A program made the position numbers and the translations under genes. Positions 43,321 to 52,736 of a DNA stretch of 64,000 bases are shown piece by piece. Below the pieces are notes generated by a model that worked only from the letters and a program-made list of their open reading frames with translations, made no database searches and had not been told where the DNA came from. The stretch is from the NCBI RefSeq assembly GCF_049331405.1, contig NZ_CP186274.1:1178001-1242000 (forward strand), written 5' to 3'. Numbering within the stretch: position 1 is the stretch's first letter; the number at the start of each line of letters is the position of its first letter. Origin of the DNA: PoT sp049331405. GTDB taxonomy: Bacteria > Planctomycetota > Planctomycetia > Isosphaerales > Isosphaeraceae.

Positions 43321-45033
43321 TCAATGCTTTCGGCGGATCTTCGGGTACTCGGGCTGCCACCATCGGGCGTCGAACCGGCGGTCCAACTCCTCTTCGCTGG
43401 TCGTCTCGGCAAGCCCCTCGGCCTGGGCCTGGAGGGCCACGGCTTTGGCGATCTGGCGCGAGACCTTGTCGATCTCCTCGAGGGCGGGGAAGAGCGAGGC
43501 GTCGGGCGAGCGTCGGGCGGGGGCGTTCTGCGAGAGGGTCCGTGCGGCGGCGAGGAACATCGTGTCGGAGACCCGGCTCGCCCCCGAAGTCATGATCCCC
43601 TGGCCCATGCCGGGGAAGATGTACGAGTTATTGCATTGCCCGATGCGGAAGACCCGGCCGTTGTGCGGGACGTCGGCGAAGGGGCTCCCGGTGGCGATCA
43701 GGGCCCGCCCCTCGGTCCAGACGACGAGGTCGGCCGGGATCGCCTCGCAGCGCGAGGTCGGGTTCGAGAGCGGGAAGATGGCCGGGCGTTGGACGTGGCT
43801 GGCCATGCGCCTGATGGCCTCCTCCCGGAAGGCCCCCGGCTGGCCCGAGGTCCCGATCAGCACGGTCGGCTTGACGTTCTCGATCGTGTCCAGGAAAGAG
43901 ATCTCGTCGCCGAGGTCCGGCCAGCTTGCGACCATCGCGCGAGGCTTGGCGTACTTCGCCTGGAAGGGCTGGAGCCCCGTCATGCCCTCGACGAGCAGGC
44001 CGTGGCGGTCGACGAGCCAGATCCTCGCGATGGCCTCGGCCTCGCTCAAACCGTCGTCGACCATCGCCGCGACGATCTGGTCGCTGATGCCGGTCCCCGC
44101 CGTGCCCGCGCCGAGGACGACGATGCGCTGATCGACCAACTTCGTCTGCGCGACCTCGCCGGCGGCGAGGACGGCGGAGAGGGCCACCGCGGCCGTCCCC
44201 TGGATGTCGTCGTTGAACGTGCAGAGCCGATCTCGATAGCGATCGAGCAGTCGATGGGCGTTGGGGAGGGCGAAGTCTTCCCACTGGAGCAGGGTGTTGG
44301 GCAGGGCCTTCGTCACCGCCTGGACGAAGGCCTCGATGAAGTCGTCATAAGCCTGACCCCGCACACGCTCGTGCCGCCACCCGAGGTAGAGGGGGTCGGC
44401 GAGGGAGTCGGGGTTATCCGTGCCGACGTCGAGCAGGATCGGGAGGGTCCGCGCGGGGTGGATGCCGCCGCAGAGGGTATAGAGGGCGAGCTTGCCCACG
44501 GGGATCCCCATGCCCCCCACGCCGAGGTCGCCGAGGCCGAGGATCCGCTCGCCGTCGGTGACGACGATCACGTCCACGTCCTTGTACGGGCGGTTCTCGA
44601 GGATCGACTCCATCTCGTCCCGATACTGGTACGAGAGGAAGAGGCCCCGGGGGCTCCGGTAGATCTTGCTGAAGTGCTGGCAGGCCTCGCCGACCACGGG
44701 GGTATAGATCAGGGGCATCATCTCGGCGATGTGCCCCTTCATCAGCTTGTAAAAGAGGACCTCGTTGCGGTCCTGGAGGTCGCGAAGGTAGATATGCTGG
44801 AGGATGCTCGACGTACGCTGCTGGAAATCGCCGTAGCGGCGTGCGAGTTGCTCGTCAAGGGTGCCGACGTGGGGGGGCAAGAGCCCGTGGAGGCCGAACT
44901 CGGCGCGTTCCTCTTCCGTGAAGGCGCTCCCCTTGTTGAAGACGGGGCAGCCGAGCAGGCTGCTCCCGGACATGGGGATCTCATAAAGGTTCTCACCCGT
45001 CGATTCATCAACCGAGGTCTCGAAATCCCACAC
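43321..45033 (-). CDS. maeA: NAD-dependent malic enzyme
   Basis: A 570-residue malate dehydrogenase (decarboxylating), converting malate to pyruvate and CO2 with NAD reduction. It aligns by eye over its length with E. coli MaeA: FNKGSAFTEEER, GLLPPHV, HIYLRDLQDRNEVLFYKL, MMPLIYTPVVGEAC, the catalytic-region VTDGERILGLGDLGVGGMGIPVGK, metal-binding CTFNDDIQGTAAVAL, the dinucleotide loop VVLGAGTAGTGI, and PLSNPTSRCEA. The start is a GTG at 45033 with GGAG about seven bases upstream. The reverse transcriptase follows on the same strand 168 bases later, with inverted repeats between. It is divergent from dps. Confidence 0.96.
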   Translation of the reverse strand: MWDFETSVDESTGENLYEIPMSGSSLLGCPVFNKGSAFTEEERAEFGLHGLLPPHVGTLDEQLARRYGDFQQRTSSILQHIYLRDLQDRNEVLFYKLMKGHIAEMMPLIYTPVVGEACQHFSKIYRSPRGLFLSYQYRDEMESILENRPYKDVDVIVVTDGERILGLGDLGVGGMGIPVGKLALYTLCGGIHPARTLPILLDVGTDNPDSLADPLYLGWRHERVRGQAYDDFIEAFVQAVTKALPNTLLQWEDFALPNAHRLLDRYRDRLCTFNDDIQGTAAVALSAVLAAGEVAQTKLVDQRIVVLGAGTAGTGISDQIVAAMVDDGLSEAEAIARIWLVDRHGLLVEGMTGLQPFQAKYAKPRAMVASWPDLGDEISFLDTIENVKPTVLIGTSGQPGAFREEAIRRMASHVQRPAIFPLSNPTSRCEAIPADLVVWTEGRALIATGSPFADVPHNGRVFRIGQCNNSYIFPGMGQGIMTSGASRVSDTMFLAAARTLSQNAPARRSPDASLFPALEEIDKVSRQIAKAVALQAQAEGLAETTSEEELDRRFDARWWQPEYPKIRRKH

Positions 45034-45304
45034 GATGCGTCTCCGTCACCTTTGCGTTGGGGCCCGCGCCGGGTCCTCGAATCCGAGGTCGGCCGGGCCT
45101 CGCCCTCGCCGCCGGGATTCGGGCCTATTGTGGGTGGGGCCGCCCGGGATGACAATCCGCGAGGCGTCCCTTTCGCCGAGCCCGAGACGGCGACCCTACA
45201 ATACCTTGGTGTTCGTCGTGGCCTGCCGGGATCCGCCAGCCTCCCGCCATGCCCGACGACGGTTACCGATGAATGGATGTGCCCACGACGAGAGCCCGCA
45301 AACC

Positions 45305-45940
45305 ATGAAAACTCGCCCAACGACTTCCAAGAAGATCACGAACGGGAACGGCCACGGCAGCCCGGGGACGAGCGAGAAGGCCCAGCCGCTGCTCCACCAG
45401 CGATCGAAGGAGACCCAGCCGTACGGCACCATCACCCGCCTGCCGATCGGCCTCGAGGAATCCACCTGCGCCGCCAGCGTCGAGGCCCTGAACCAGATCC
45501 TGGCCGACACCATGTCGGTCCGCGACCTCTACAAGAAGCATCACTGGCAAGTCTCGGGCCCGACCTTTTACCAACTCCATCTCCTGTTCGACAAGCACCA
45601 CGGCGAGCAGGCCGAGCTCGTCGACGGCCTGGCCGAGCGGATCCAGTCCCTCGGCGGCGTGAGCATCGCCATGCCGCATGATGTCGTCGAGCTGACGCAG
45701 GTCCCGCGCCCGCCCAAGGGCCGCGAGGAAGTCCCCGTGCAGATCTCCCGCCTGCTCGAGGCCCACGAGATCGTCCTGAAGGGGGCCCGCAAGGCCGCCA
45801 AGGCCGCCGCCGACAGGGGCGACGACGGCACCAACGACATGCTCGTCAGCGACGTGATCCGCACCAACGAGCTCCAGGTCTGGTTCATCGCCGAGCACCT
45901 CGTCGACACGCCGACCGTCAAGGCCGACGGCGAGGCCTGA
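45305..45940 (+). CDS. dps: Dps-family DNA-protecting ferritin
   Basis: A 211-residue ferritin-like protein of the Dps group, which oxidises and stores iron with peroxide and shields DNA. The N-terminal 45 residues are Lys/Thr/Gly-rich and probably disordered, as in DNA-binding Dps tails. The ferroxidase signature is in LYKKHHWQVSGPTFYQLHLLFDKHHGEQAELVD (His, Asp and Glu ligands at the dimer interface), followed by DGLAERIQSLGGVSIAMP and the last helix NELQVWFIAEHLVD. The start ATG 45305 has only GAGAG at longer spacing; an in-frame ATG at 45269 is an alternative. It is slightly longer than typical Dps because of the tail. Confidence 0.93.
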   Translation: MKTRPTTSKKITNGNGHGSPGTSEKAQPLLHQRSKETQPYGTITRLPIGLEESTCAASVEALNQILADTMSVRDLYKKHHWQVSGPTFYQLHLLFDKHHGEQAELVDGLAERIQSLGGVSIAMPHDVVELTQVPRPPKGREEVPVQISRLLEAHEIVLKGARKAAKAAADRGDDGTNDMLVSDVIRTNELQVWFIAEHLVDTPTVKADGEA

Positions 45941-45960
45941 GCCGATGAACTCCAGGATCG

Positions 45961-46003
45961 AGGCGGGGTCGGGTCGGGCAATGCTCGGTCCCGGCCCCGC
46001 CTT
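45961..46003. terminator. Bidirectional hairpin between dps and the symporter
   Basis: AGGCGGGGTCGGG (45961-45973) pairs with the segment CCCGGCCCCGCCTT (45990-46003) with one G-T pair across a 16-base loop. The genes on both sides converge on it. Confidence 0.7.
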
Positions 46004-46012
46004 CGTTGGCGC

Positions 46013-47947
46013 TCAGTGCTCGATATAATTCTTGGAAAGCCCCAACTCCTCGGGGGCGTGGAGCCGTAACATCTTCAGGTGGACGTCGGCCGGGATGTGC
46101 TTGACCGTCAGCTTCGAGACGGCATACATCACGCCGAGCGAGAGGGGGACACCCCAGATCGCCGGCTGCTCCAGCAACGACCGCCACAAGGGCTCGACGT
46201 GGAGGGTCAGGATCTTCTTGTCGAGGAGCATGGACGTGACGATGGCCGCCAGCGAGAGCAGGCCGCCGATCAGCATCCCGCTCGCCGCGCCGAACTTGGT
46301 GAGGCCCGGCCACCACGAGCCGAGCAACAGCAGCGGGAAGTACGAGGCCGCCGCGATCGCGAAGGCCCAGCCGACCATCATCGCGATGTCGAACGACTCG
46401 ACGAGGAAGCCCAGCAGGATCGAGACCGTCCCCACGATCACGGCCGAGACCTTGAAGGCCAGTAGCCTCGATTCGGGCGACGCCGACGGTCGCAGGATCC
46501 TGCCGTAGATGTCGTGGGCCAGGGCCCCCGACATGCTCACGAGCAGGCCGGAGAAGGTCGACATGAACGCGGCGAAGGCCCCCGCGCTGGTGATCCCGCT
46601 CAGGATCTGGCCGAGCAATGGGCTCTCGAGCGCCATCGGCAGGCGAATCACGACGCTATCGGTCGTGTTGTTGGCGTAGAGCCCCGGCGAGGCCGCGCGC
46701 CCCAGGACGCCCCACATCGGCGGGAAGACGTAGAAGGCCCCCAGCATCACCATGACCCAGAGGGTCGTGCGCTTGGCCGCGCGGCCGTCGGGGTTCGTGT
46801 AGAACCGCACGAGGATGTGGGGCAGCCCGGCCGTCCCGCAGATCAGGGCGATGATCAGGGAGTACGTGTAGAGCAGGGGGTAGCCGTGCTTCGACGTCAA
46901 CGGGCCGAACGGCTCGAGCCACTTTTTGTTCGCGGGAGCATTGGGGGCGAGGCTCCCCTTCGGCAGGGTCATCCTGGCCGGCTTGGCGAACTCGAGCTTG
47001 AGCCCGGAGACGACCGGCTTCTCCCCCTGAAAGACGGGCTTGCCGTCCTTCGTCGCGGCGACGGAGCCGATGTCGACGATCGTGCCCGCGATGAGCTTGC
47101 CCGGCTTGATCGGCAACTCGGGGGCGTCCTCGCCTTCGAGGGGAGCCCGCGCCGGAGTGACCTTGTCGATCACGGCGCCGCCGGGAAACTCGACGCGGGT
47201 CGTCCCCGCCGCGGAGAAGGTGACGACGTTGGCGGGATAGCCTTCCGCCCCCTTGACGGCCACGGTCGTGTCCGCGACCAGGGTCGGGATGGAGGCCGGC
47301 TCGTGCTCGAGGGCCTGGAGATTCGACGAGTAGCCGCCGAAGACCGACATCAAAATGAAGATGGGCAGGGAGATCGCGAAGGCCTTGGCCCAGTACTGGA
47401 AGGCCTGGACGAAGGTGATCCCCTTCATGCCGCCGAGCGCGACGTTGAACGTGATGACCGCGCCGACGACGACGATGCCGGCCCAGTACGGCCAGTTCAT
47501 GATCGTCCCCATCACCACGCCGGCCCCCTTCATCTGGGGCATCGTGTAGAAGAACCCGATGAAGAGGACGAACGTCACGGCGATCTTGCGGAAGATCGGG
47601 CTGTCGAACCGCCCCTCGGCGAAGTCGGGGATCGTGTACGCCCCGAACCGGCGCAAGGGGCCGGCGATGAAGAGGAGCAGGAACAGATATCCCGCCGCAT
47701 AACAGACGGGATACCAGAGTACGTCATACCCGTTCTTCATCAGGAGCCCGGCGATCCCCATGAATGAGGCGGCCGAGAGGTATTCGCCGGAGATCGCCGA
47801 GGCGTTCCAGAAGACGCTCACCGAGCGCCCGGCGACGAAGAAGTCGGAGGCCGTCCGCGCCTTGCGCGTGGCGTAGATGCCGAGGCCCACCGTGGCCGCC
47901 GTCATCAGGACGACGAACGCGACCGCAATCCAGGAGATATTCGTCAT
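46013..47947 (-). CDS. actP: ActP-like sodium:solute (acetate) symporter
   Basis: A 644-residue sodium:solute symporter of the ActP type, taking up acetate or related small carboxylates. It begins MTNISWIAVAFVVLMTAATVG and has about 13 membrane helices, with family segments FVAGRSVSVFWNASAISGEY, SAASFMGIAG, YDVLWYPVCYAAGY, FVQAFQYWAKAFAISLP, and TSAGAFAAFMSTFSGLLVSMSGALAHDIY. Unusually, about 130 residues (roughly 232-360) are inserted between two helices, rich in strands (TTRVEFPGGAVIDKVTPAR); E. coli ActP is about 549 residues. The ATG at 47947 overlaps the stop of the DUF485 gene (ATGA), giving the conserved yjcH-actP pair. Confidence 0.92.
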   Translation of the reverse strand: MTNISWIAVAFVVLMTAATVGLGIYATRKARTASDFFVAGRSVSVFWNASAISGEYLSAASFMGIAGLLMKNGYDVLWYPVCYAAGYLFLLLFIAGPLRRFGAYTIPDFAEGRFDSPIFRKIAVTFVLFIGFFYTMPQMKGAGVVMGTIMNWPYWAGIVVVGAVITFNVALGGMKGITFVQAFQYWAKAFAISLPIFILMSVFGGYSSNLQALEHEPASIPTLVADTTVAVKGAEGYPANVVTFSAAGTTRVEFPGGAVIDKVTPARAPLEGEDAPELPIKPGKLIAGTIVDIGSVAATKDGKPVFQGEKPVVSGLKLEFAKPARMTLPKGSLAPNAPANKKWLEPFGPLTSKHGYPLLYTYSLIIALICGTAGLPHILVRFYTNPDGRAAKRTTLWVMVMLGAFYVFPPMWGVLGRAASPGLYANNTTDSVVIRLPMALESPLLGQILSGITSAGAFAAFMSTFSGLLVSMSGALAHDIYGRILRPSASPESRLLAFKVSAVIVGTVSILLGFLVESFDIAMMVGWAFAIAAASYFPLLLLGSWWPGLTKFGAASGMLIGGLLSLAAIVTSMLLDKKILTLHVEPLWRSLLEQPAIWGVPLSLGVMYAVSKLTVKHIPADVHLKMLRLHAPEELGLSKNYIEH

Positions 47948-48291
47948 CGCGAGGCCTCGCTCTCTGAGCCGGCGGGGTTCTCGAGGAAGTCGCGCCAGTC
48001 CTGGCACGAGGCCTCGATGCGGTTCGAGGCCCTGACGAAATAGGCGGAGAGCAGGACCGTGACCGGGAAGGAGAGCACGCCCAGGAAGAGCCAGGTCGCC
48101 GTGAACCCGAGCACCGGCCGATTCGCCAGCTCGGGCCAGAAGGCATTGACCAGCGGCAGGCCCAGCAGCAGCGTCAGGAAGACCGCGGCCACCCTGAGGC
48201 TCAAGGCCGCTTGCCTTCTCATGACCACGCGGGCGAGTTGCGCATGGTCCTCGGCCGACAGGAGGCGATTCGTCTCCGGGTCGGGTGTCAT
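47944..48291 (-). CDS. yjcH: DUF485 membrane protein, YjcH-like
   Basis: A 115-residue membrane protein with two helices: LSLRVAAVFLTLLLGLPLVNAF and FTATWLFLGVLSFPVTVLLSAYFVRASNRIE. The length, the two-helix hairpin and the position directly before an ActP-like symporter match the DUF485/YjcH partner of ActP. The start ATG 48291 has GGAGG six bases upstream. The stop overlaps the symporter start by four bases, so the two are translationally coupled. It probably assists assembly or activity of the transporter; its exact role is not established. Confidence 0.9.
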   Translation of the reverse strand: MTPDPETNRLLSAEDHAQLARVVMRRQAALSLRVAAVFLTLLLGLPLVNAFWPELANRPVLGFTATWLFLGVLSFPVTVLLSAYFVRASNRIEASCQDWRDFLENPAGSESEASR

Positions 48292-48677
48292 CGCGACCTC
48301 CGTCTCATCTTTAGGTGATTTCTACAATTCGCCGCGAGGCGAAAGGGCTTTGCCGCTCATTCGGGCGGATGCGCCCGGAGAGGCGCCCTACTGTAGGGAG
48401 GCCGAAAACAACTCGCAAGGGCCTGCGCACGAGGGGACTGCCCCTCGCATGGGGTCGGATCATGACGGACTTTCGCGTTGGCCCCTTGTTTTGGCATTCA
48501 TCTTGCCACAATAATTAAAGTGCAACCCCGCCGAACACCTCGATAACACACCCTTGAATCTCCACCACTGAGTTTCGCGCCGAGTCCGGCCTCCCCGCAG
48601 GGATGCGGTCGAGCGCCATCACGAGCCGTGGAAGGTCGAGCCTCAGGAGACGGCCGCCTTCCAAAGAGGTGGTAGCG
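48292..48677. other. Intergenic region between divergent genes
   Basis: This 386-base gap carries the promoters of the yjcH-actP operon and the rightward lipoprotein gene. An AT-richer stretch near 48505-48525 (CACAATAATTAAAGTG) is a promoter candidate. No small gene with a convincing start was found. Confidence 0.45.
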
Positions 48678-49400
48678 ATGCTTGGCGATCTTAGGATGGG
48701 CATGATTTTCGTGGCCCTGAGCACCGGGGCCCTCGGTTGTGCGGGGACGGGACAGGTCCGATACGTGTACCAGGATGGCCAATCCGGAGTCATCGGGCTG
48801 CCGGAGAACACGTCCCGCTGGCCGACCTATTACCGGCAGCATGCCGAGGAATTGATGTCGAAGCACTTCCCCTCGGGGTACGAGATCGTACGCGCCGAGG
48901 AGGTCGAGGAAGGCTCGCGTACGCTGACGATCAACGGCACGAACGCGGCCGAGCTCGCCACCTCCGACGCGAGCAAGATCCTCTCCCTGGGCAAGATCGG
49001 GCGCACGTCCAGCCGCACCCAGGCGGACACGCTCAAGATCAAGGAATGCCGGATCGTCTACAAGAAGACGGCGCCGACCGAGCACGTCGTCCGCAAGCCG
49101 GGCGAATATACCGATCAGGCTGTCTGGAACCCCTCCGCCTACATCGACCCGAATACGCCGATCCGCGACGGTTCGGCCAAGAAGCTCGCCGACGCCGGCG
49201 CCAAGAAGAAGGACGGCGAGTCGGATAAAGATAAGGACAAAGCCAAGGCCGCCGAGCCAGGCACACCGACCGAGCTGGCCAAGGAGCCGAAGGACGCGAA
49301 GCCGGACGAACCCAAGAAGGCCATCCCCGTGAAGGCGGCCGCCATTGGCCTTCCGCGCTGTCTCTCCGCGGTTTCGATGACGGTTCGCCTCGCCGCCTGA
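48678..49400 (+). CDS. Putative lipoprotein of unknown function
   Basis: A 240-residue exported protein. The start ATG 48678 has GAGGTGG upstream. A hydrophobic leader (MGMIFVALSTGALGCAG) ends in ALGC, a plausible lipobox with Cys21. The domain that follows (about 30-130: YYRQHAEELMSKHFPSGYEIV, then RTLTINGTNAAELATSDAS) is mixed alpha/beta and I do not recognise it. A strongly charged Lys/Asp/Glu-rich low-complexity tail (KKKDGESDKDKDKAKAAEP) follows, then GLPRCLSAVSMTVRLAA at the end. The tail suggests cell-wall or polyanion interaction; that is inference. Confidence 0.75.
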   Translation: MLGDLRMGMIFVALSTGALGCAGTGQVRYVYQDGQSGVIGLPENTSRWPTYYRQHAEELMSKHFPSGYEIVRAEEVEEGSRTLTINGTNAAELATSDASKILSLGKIGRTSSRTQADTLKIKECRIVYKKTAPTEHVVRKPGEYTDQAVWNPSAYIDPNTPIRDGSAKKLADAGAKKKDGESDKDKDKAKAAEPGTPTELAKEPKDAKPDEPKKAIPVKAAAIGLPRCLSAVSMTVRLAA

Positions 49401-49564
49401 CCGCGGGCGAGACGACCCTTACATCTTCGCAACGAACCACCTGCCGGCCCGCATGCCACCCGCGTGCGAGTGCCGGCTTGTTTCGTTTCTGAGGGTTGTC
49501 GTCGTCAATTTTGAGAACGTGAGTATCCACCGCATGACAGAGAGCTTCTCCATCATGAATGATC

Positions 49565-49999
49565 TCAATCGATCATTTTATCCTGATTCGCCGTGATGCG
49601 GACGACTTCCGCCCAGAGGAGGGGCGAGGCATCGGCGATCCCGGCACCGGCGATTCTGGCAAGCCCTTGAGGAGTCTCACCCGGATTGAGGTGGTCAATC
49701 GCGGCGGCGGCGATGCAGGGAGATCGGCTCAACCCCTCGCTGCAACAGACGAGCGTCGGTGTTCCCGATGCGAGCAACTTCGCGACCGACTCGACCGCCA
49801 GGCGGACGAGCCAGGGGGGATTTCCCGGCCCGTCGGCCAGCGGGAAACGCAGGTAGATCAGATCCCTCGACAGCACAGCCGGCGGCTCATTCGCTGCGAG
49901 GTCGACGACCGCCTCGATTCCCGCCTCGTGGATCGCCCGCAGATCCCGCCCATCCCCCGCATGCCCCAGCCAGAGAGGGTATCCGGCGATCCGACGCAT
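49565..49999 (-). CDS. Dual-specificity-type cysteine phosphatase
   Basis: A 144-residue phosphatase-like protein with the P-loop CCSEGLSRSP, i.e. C(x)5R (Cys followed by SEGLS and Arg) after the strand TPTLVC. An upstream IEAVVDLAANEPP and RDLIYLRFPLADGPG resemble the general-acid region of dual-specificity phosphatases, with a candidate Asp in PLADG. The start ATG 49999 fits best, since GAGGGAG lies seven bases upstream; ATG 50005 is too close to it. The protein is probably cytoplasmic and acts on phosphotyrosine, phosphoserine or phosphoinositide-like substrates. It stands alone. Confidence 0.85.
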   Translation of the reverse strand: MRRIAGYPLWLGHAGDGRDLRAIHEAGIEAVVDLAANEPPAVLSRDLIYLRFPLADGPGNPPWLVRLAVESVAKLLASGTPTLVCCSEGLSRSPCIAAAAIDHLNPGETPQGLARIAGAGIADASPLLWAEVVRITANQDKMID

Positions 50000-50265
50000 C
50001 GTCATTCTCCCTCGGCCGTTGTTTCGGGGCTCGTCGTCATTTGAACACAAAATTTCCCCAGACGACCCACGTCGTGATAAATCATCTCGATCCTTGGACA
50101 AGGAGCAGTGTCACTAAGGCGTCGCTTCCTCGCGAGATCATGATATCCTGAAGATCCCCCCACGCTTCCATCTCTCTCCATTGAAGCGTCAATTGGCGTT
50201 TCCGACCTGGCAACGGGCGGCGGGCCGACGAGACGAGCAGGCTTGCTCGTCGTCTGGAGGAATCG

Positions 50266-51831
50266 ATGCAACGTGGCAACGGCGTGGGTCGTGGGTCCAT
50301 GATGGGGCGTGCGCTCTGGCTGTCCGTCCGGTTCTGCATACTGATGATGCTCGCGTTCGAGATCTCGGCGTCGGCCGCGGTCGCCCTGGAAATGACATCC
50401 CTCAAGGGGATCGTCGTCGATGAAGAGGGCAAGCCCGTCGGCGGTGTCCGTGTCAGCTCCAGGCACGTGGAGATGGACGGCACCGACCTGGCGACGACCG
50501 GGGATGATGGCACGTTTGCCATCGCCATGGAATTGATGATGGATGGGAGAATCTTCGGTCGTCTCAAGGCGGAAGCCGCCGATGGACGGCTCGGCTTTCT
50601 CGCCTTTATTCAGAAGAGGTCGGAGCCGGTTCGCATCGTCCTCAAGGCCCCGAAGTCCCTGGCCGTCCAGGTCAAGGATCGAGGCGGGAAGCCGGTGGCC
50701 GGGGCTTCTCTCGCCTTCATCGTGCCGGGGACCGAAATCGCCGAGGGCATGACCGACGCGGAGGGCTGGTGGAGGATCAAGATCCCGGCCGACGCCGAGA
50801 AATGGGAGGATTCGATTCCGGTGTGGTGGGTCTCGGCTTGGAAGTCGGGGGTAGGCTTCGACTATGCCGGGTTCAGGCAAGCACCGAGAGGGCCTCTCAG
50901 GCCGGTGCCGGAAACACTGACACTCAAGCTCGACGGGGCTCGTCGACTGCGGATCAAGGCGGTCGACCTCGCGGGCAAGCCGGTCGCCGGCATCAGGGTC
51001 TCGCCCTCGGTGATTCAGAAGGCAGGCTATGAGCTGGGAATGATCAACGCGATCCCTTGGGGATCCAGGCCGATAACGCAGGAGGATGGGGTTGCGGTCA
51101 TCGACTGGCTGCCGGAGGCCTTGCATGGTCCTCTCGGGTTCCGAACCCGATCCGAGGACTGGCACCAGGCCGAGCATGAGACCCGATTCGACCCGGAGAA
51201 TCCCGTGGATGAACTCGTCCTCACGCAGCTCCCGGTCGAGGAACTCTCGGGTCGCGTCACCCATGCCGACGGCCGGCCCGCGGCGGGGATCATGGTCTGG
51301 GCCTACGCGCGAGGTTCGGGGACTATCGGGTTAGACGGCAACTCCAGGACCGATGCCGAAGGGCGTTATCGGTTGCGGGCCTGTTCCGAGCAGTCGTACG
51401 TCATCACGGCGAGCGGAGATGGGTTGGCGGCCCCGTACAAGGCCGGAGTCGTGCTCCGGGCCGGGAAGCCGGTGGACGGACTGGATTTCGTCGTCGGGCG
51501 AGGAACCCAGCTGCGCGGTCGGCTTACGATCGGCCGGGACGGTCGACCCGTCCCGGAGGCCTTCGTGACGGTGAGTGTCGATCGGGGGGAGATCCCCGAG
51601 GAACTCCGACGCAAGGAAGATCGCATCCCGCGCCACGTCATGCTACACTTCTGGAAGCAGACCGAGAAGGACGGCACTTACGAGTTCTTGCTCGGCCCCG
51701 GCGACTATCGCCTCCAGGGGCCGAAGGGGGTGAAACCCATCGAGATCTCCATCCCCGTCCAGGATCCCCCGGCGGAGATCATTCACGACCTCCGCATCCC
51801 TCCGCCGCAGCAAGGAGACTTAAAGGTTTGA
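50266..51831 (+). CDS. Secreted protein with carboxypeptidase-regulatory-like repeats
   Basis: A 521-residue exported protein. The start ATG 50266 has GGAGG five bases upstream. A signal-like segment (LWLSVRFCILMMLAFEISASAAVA) is followed by four or five carboxypeptidase-regulatory-like sandwich repeats, recognised from LKGIVVDEEGKPVGGVRVS, GGKPVAGASLAF, LAGKPVAGIRVS, RVTHADGRPAAGIMVWA, DAEGRYRLRACSE and LRGRLTIGRDGRPVPEAFV. This resembles the sensor region of the M56 protein at 12143-16999 but lacks the protease part. Such repeats usually mediate cell-surface or polysaccharide binding. It converges with the GntR gene, whose stop lies 14 bases away. Confidence 0.85.
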   Translation: MQRGNGVGRGSMMGRALWLSVRFCILMMLAFEISASAAVALEMTSLKGIVVDEEGKPVGGVRVSSRHVEMDGTDLATTGDDGTFAIAMELMMDGRIFGRLKAEAADGRLGFLAFIQKRSEPVRIVLKAPKSLAVQVKDRGGKPVAGASLAFIVPGTEIAEGMTDAEGWWRIKIPADAEKWEDSIPVWWVSAWKSGVGFDYAGFRQAPRGPLRPVPETLTLKLDGARRLRIKAVDLAGKPVAGIRVSPSVIQKAGYELGMINAIPWGSRPITQEDGVAVIDWLPEALHGPLGFRTRSEDWHQAEHETRFDPENPVDELVLTQLPVEELSGRVTHADGRPAAGIMVWAYARGSGTIGLDGNSRTDAEGRYRLRACSEQSYVITASGDGLAAPYKAGVVLRAGKPVDGLDFVVGRGTQLRGRLTIGRDGRPVPEAFVTVSVDRGEIPEELRRKEDRIPRHVMLHFWKQTEKDGTYEFLLGPGDYRLQGPKGVKPIEISIPVQDPPAEIIHDLRIPPPQQGDLKV

Positions 51832-51845
51832 CCCGTTGCACCGCC

Positions 51846-52556
51846 TCAGGCGGTTCTGGCCGAGGGGTTACTCGGCTCGGCGGTGAAGGGGGCAGGGGCC
51901 GCGGCCGGCTCGGCGAGGTACTCGGGCGGGATGCGGTCGGGGGCGGAGAAGCAGCCGGCGTGGGCGCGCAGGAGGCGGCCGGCCTCGACTCCGTCGCCCC
52001 GCGCGAGGGCCTCGACGATCGGCGCGTGGGATTCGGCGACGGCCTCAAGGTTGAACGAGCGCTGGTTCAGGCCGACTCGCACGCGGACCTCGAGCATCAA
52101 GGAATCCCAGAGCCGCAGGAGGACCGAGTTGCCCGAGGCCTTCACCACCGTCCGGTGGAACTCCATGTTCTGCTCGGCGTAGGCGTCGAGGTCGTGCTTC
52201 CTCGCCGCCTTGCGGATCCCCTCGAGCTGCTCGCGGAGCGGGCCGATGTCCTTGGCCAACGCTTCGGCGCCGAGCTTCGCGGCCTCCTCCTCCAGGACCC
52301 CGCGCACGTGCGTGGATTCGCACATCTCGGGCTCGCTGATGCCCCGGACTCGCGTGCCCCGGTACGTCACCGACTCGACCAGGCGGAGCGCCTCCAGCTC
52401 TCGCAGGGCCTCGCGGACCGGCCCCTGGCTCGAGCGGAACTCGCCGGCGATCTGCAATTCCACGAGGCGGTCGCCCGGCTGGTACGTCCCGTCCAGGATG
52501 CGCTGGACCAGCGCCCGACGGATCTTCGCTCGCGTGGAGTCATGCCGCCCTGCCAT
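51846..52556 (-). CDS. GntR-family transcriptional regulator, FadR/FCD type
   Basis: A 236-residue regulator. The N-terminal winged helix has IRRALVQRILDGTYQPGDRLVELQIAGEF and SQGPVREALRELEALRLVESV, followed by the FCD effector domain (helical, about 80-215), where Glu/His clusters such as YAEQNMEFHRTVVKAS and SHAPIVEALARGD match the metal- and ligand-binding FCD bundle. The start ATG 52556 has GAGGG eight bases upstream. The effector is probably an organic acid. It is divergent from the MarR gene, so the shared region 52557-52736 may be controlled by both. Confidence 0.9.
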   Translation of the reverse strand: MAGRHDSTRAKIRRALVQRILDGTYQPGDRLVELQIAGEFRSSQGPVREALRELEALRLVESVTYRGTRVRGISEPEMCESTHVRGVLEEEAAKLGAEALAKDIGPLREQLEGIRKAARKHDLDAYAEQNMEFHRTVVKASGNSVLLRLWDSLMLEVRVRVGLNQRSFNLEAVAESHAPIVEALARGDGVEAGRLLRAHAGCFSAPDRIPPEYLAEPAAAPAPFTAEPSNPSARTA

Positions 52557-52678
52557 CGATCGACCCTCGCCCCGGATTCCCGCTCGCCGAAATCTCCGGG
52601 GCGAGTCCCGATCGGCTCCGACCGGATTCACCTCGCCCGTGCGATTCAACGTATTGTAGCCCGGGGACGTGACTCCGT

Positions 52679-52728
52679 ATCATCGTAATCGACGATGATT
52701 GTTGACACAAATATTGTCGTGCGATAGT
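52679..52728 (+). promoter_or_regulatory. Promoter and operator region of the MarR gene
   Basis: A dyad ATCATCG-N7-CGATGAT (52679-52699) is followed by TTGACA (52702-52707) as -35 and GATAGT (52723-52728) as a weak -10 with 15 bases between. GACA-N7-TGTC (52704-52718) overlaps the -35 and could be the MarR-type autoregulatory site. The ATG at 52737 follows within nine bases with no Shine-Dalgarno, suggesting a leaderless or nearly leaderless mRNA. Confidence 0.5.
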
Positions 52729-52736
52729 TTGAATCC

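Noticed and set aside
43264..45681. An 805-codon plus-strand frame opposite malic enzyme and extending into dps
   Set aside because: The minus strand matches MaeA along its length and Dps is read in its own start and frame; the long frame has no motif or plausible ribosome binding site.
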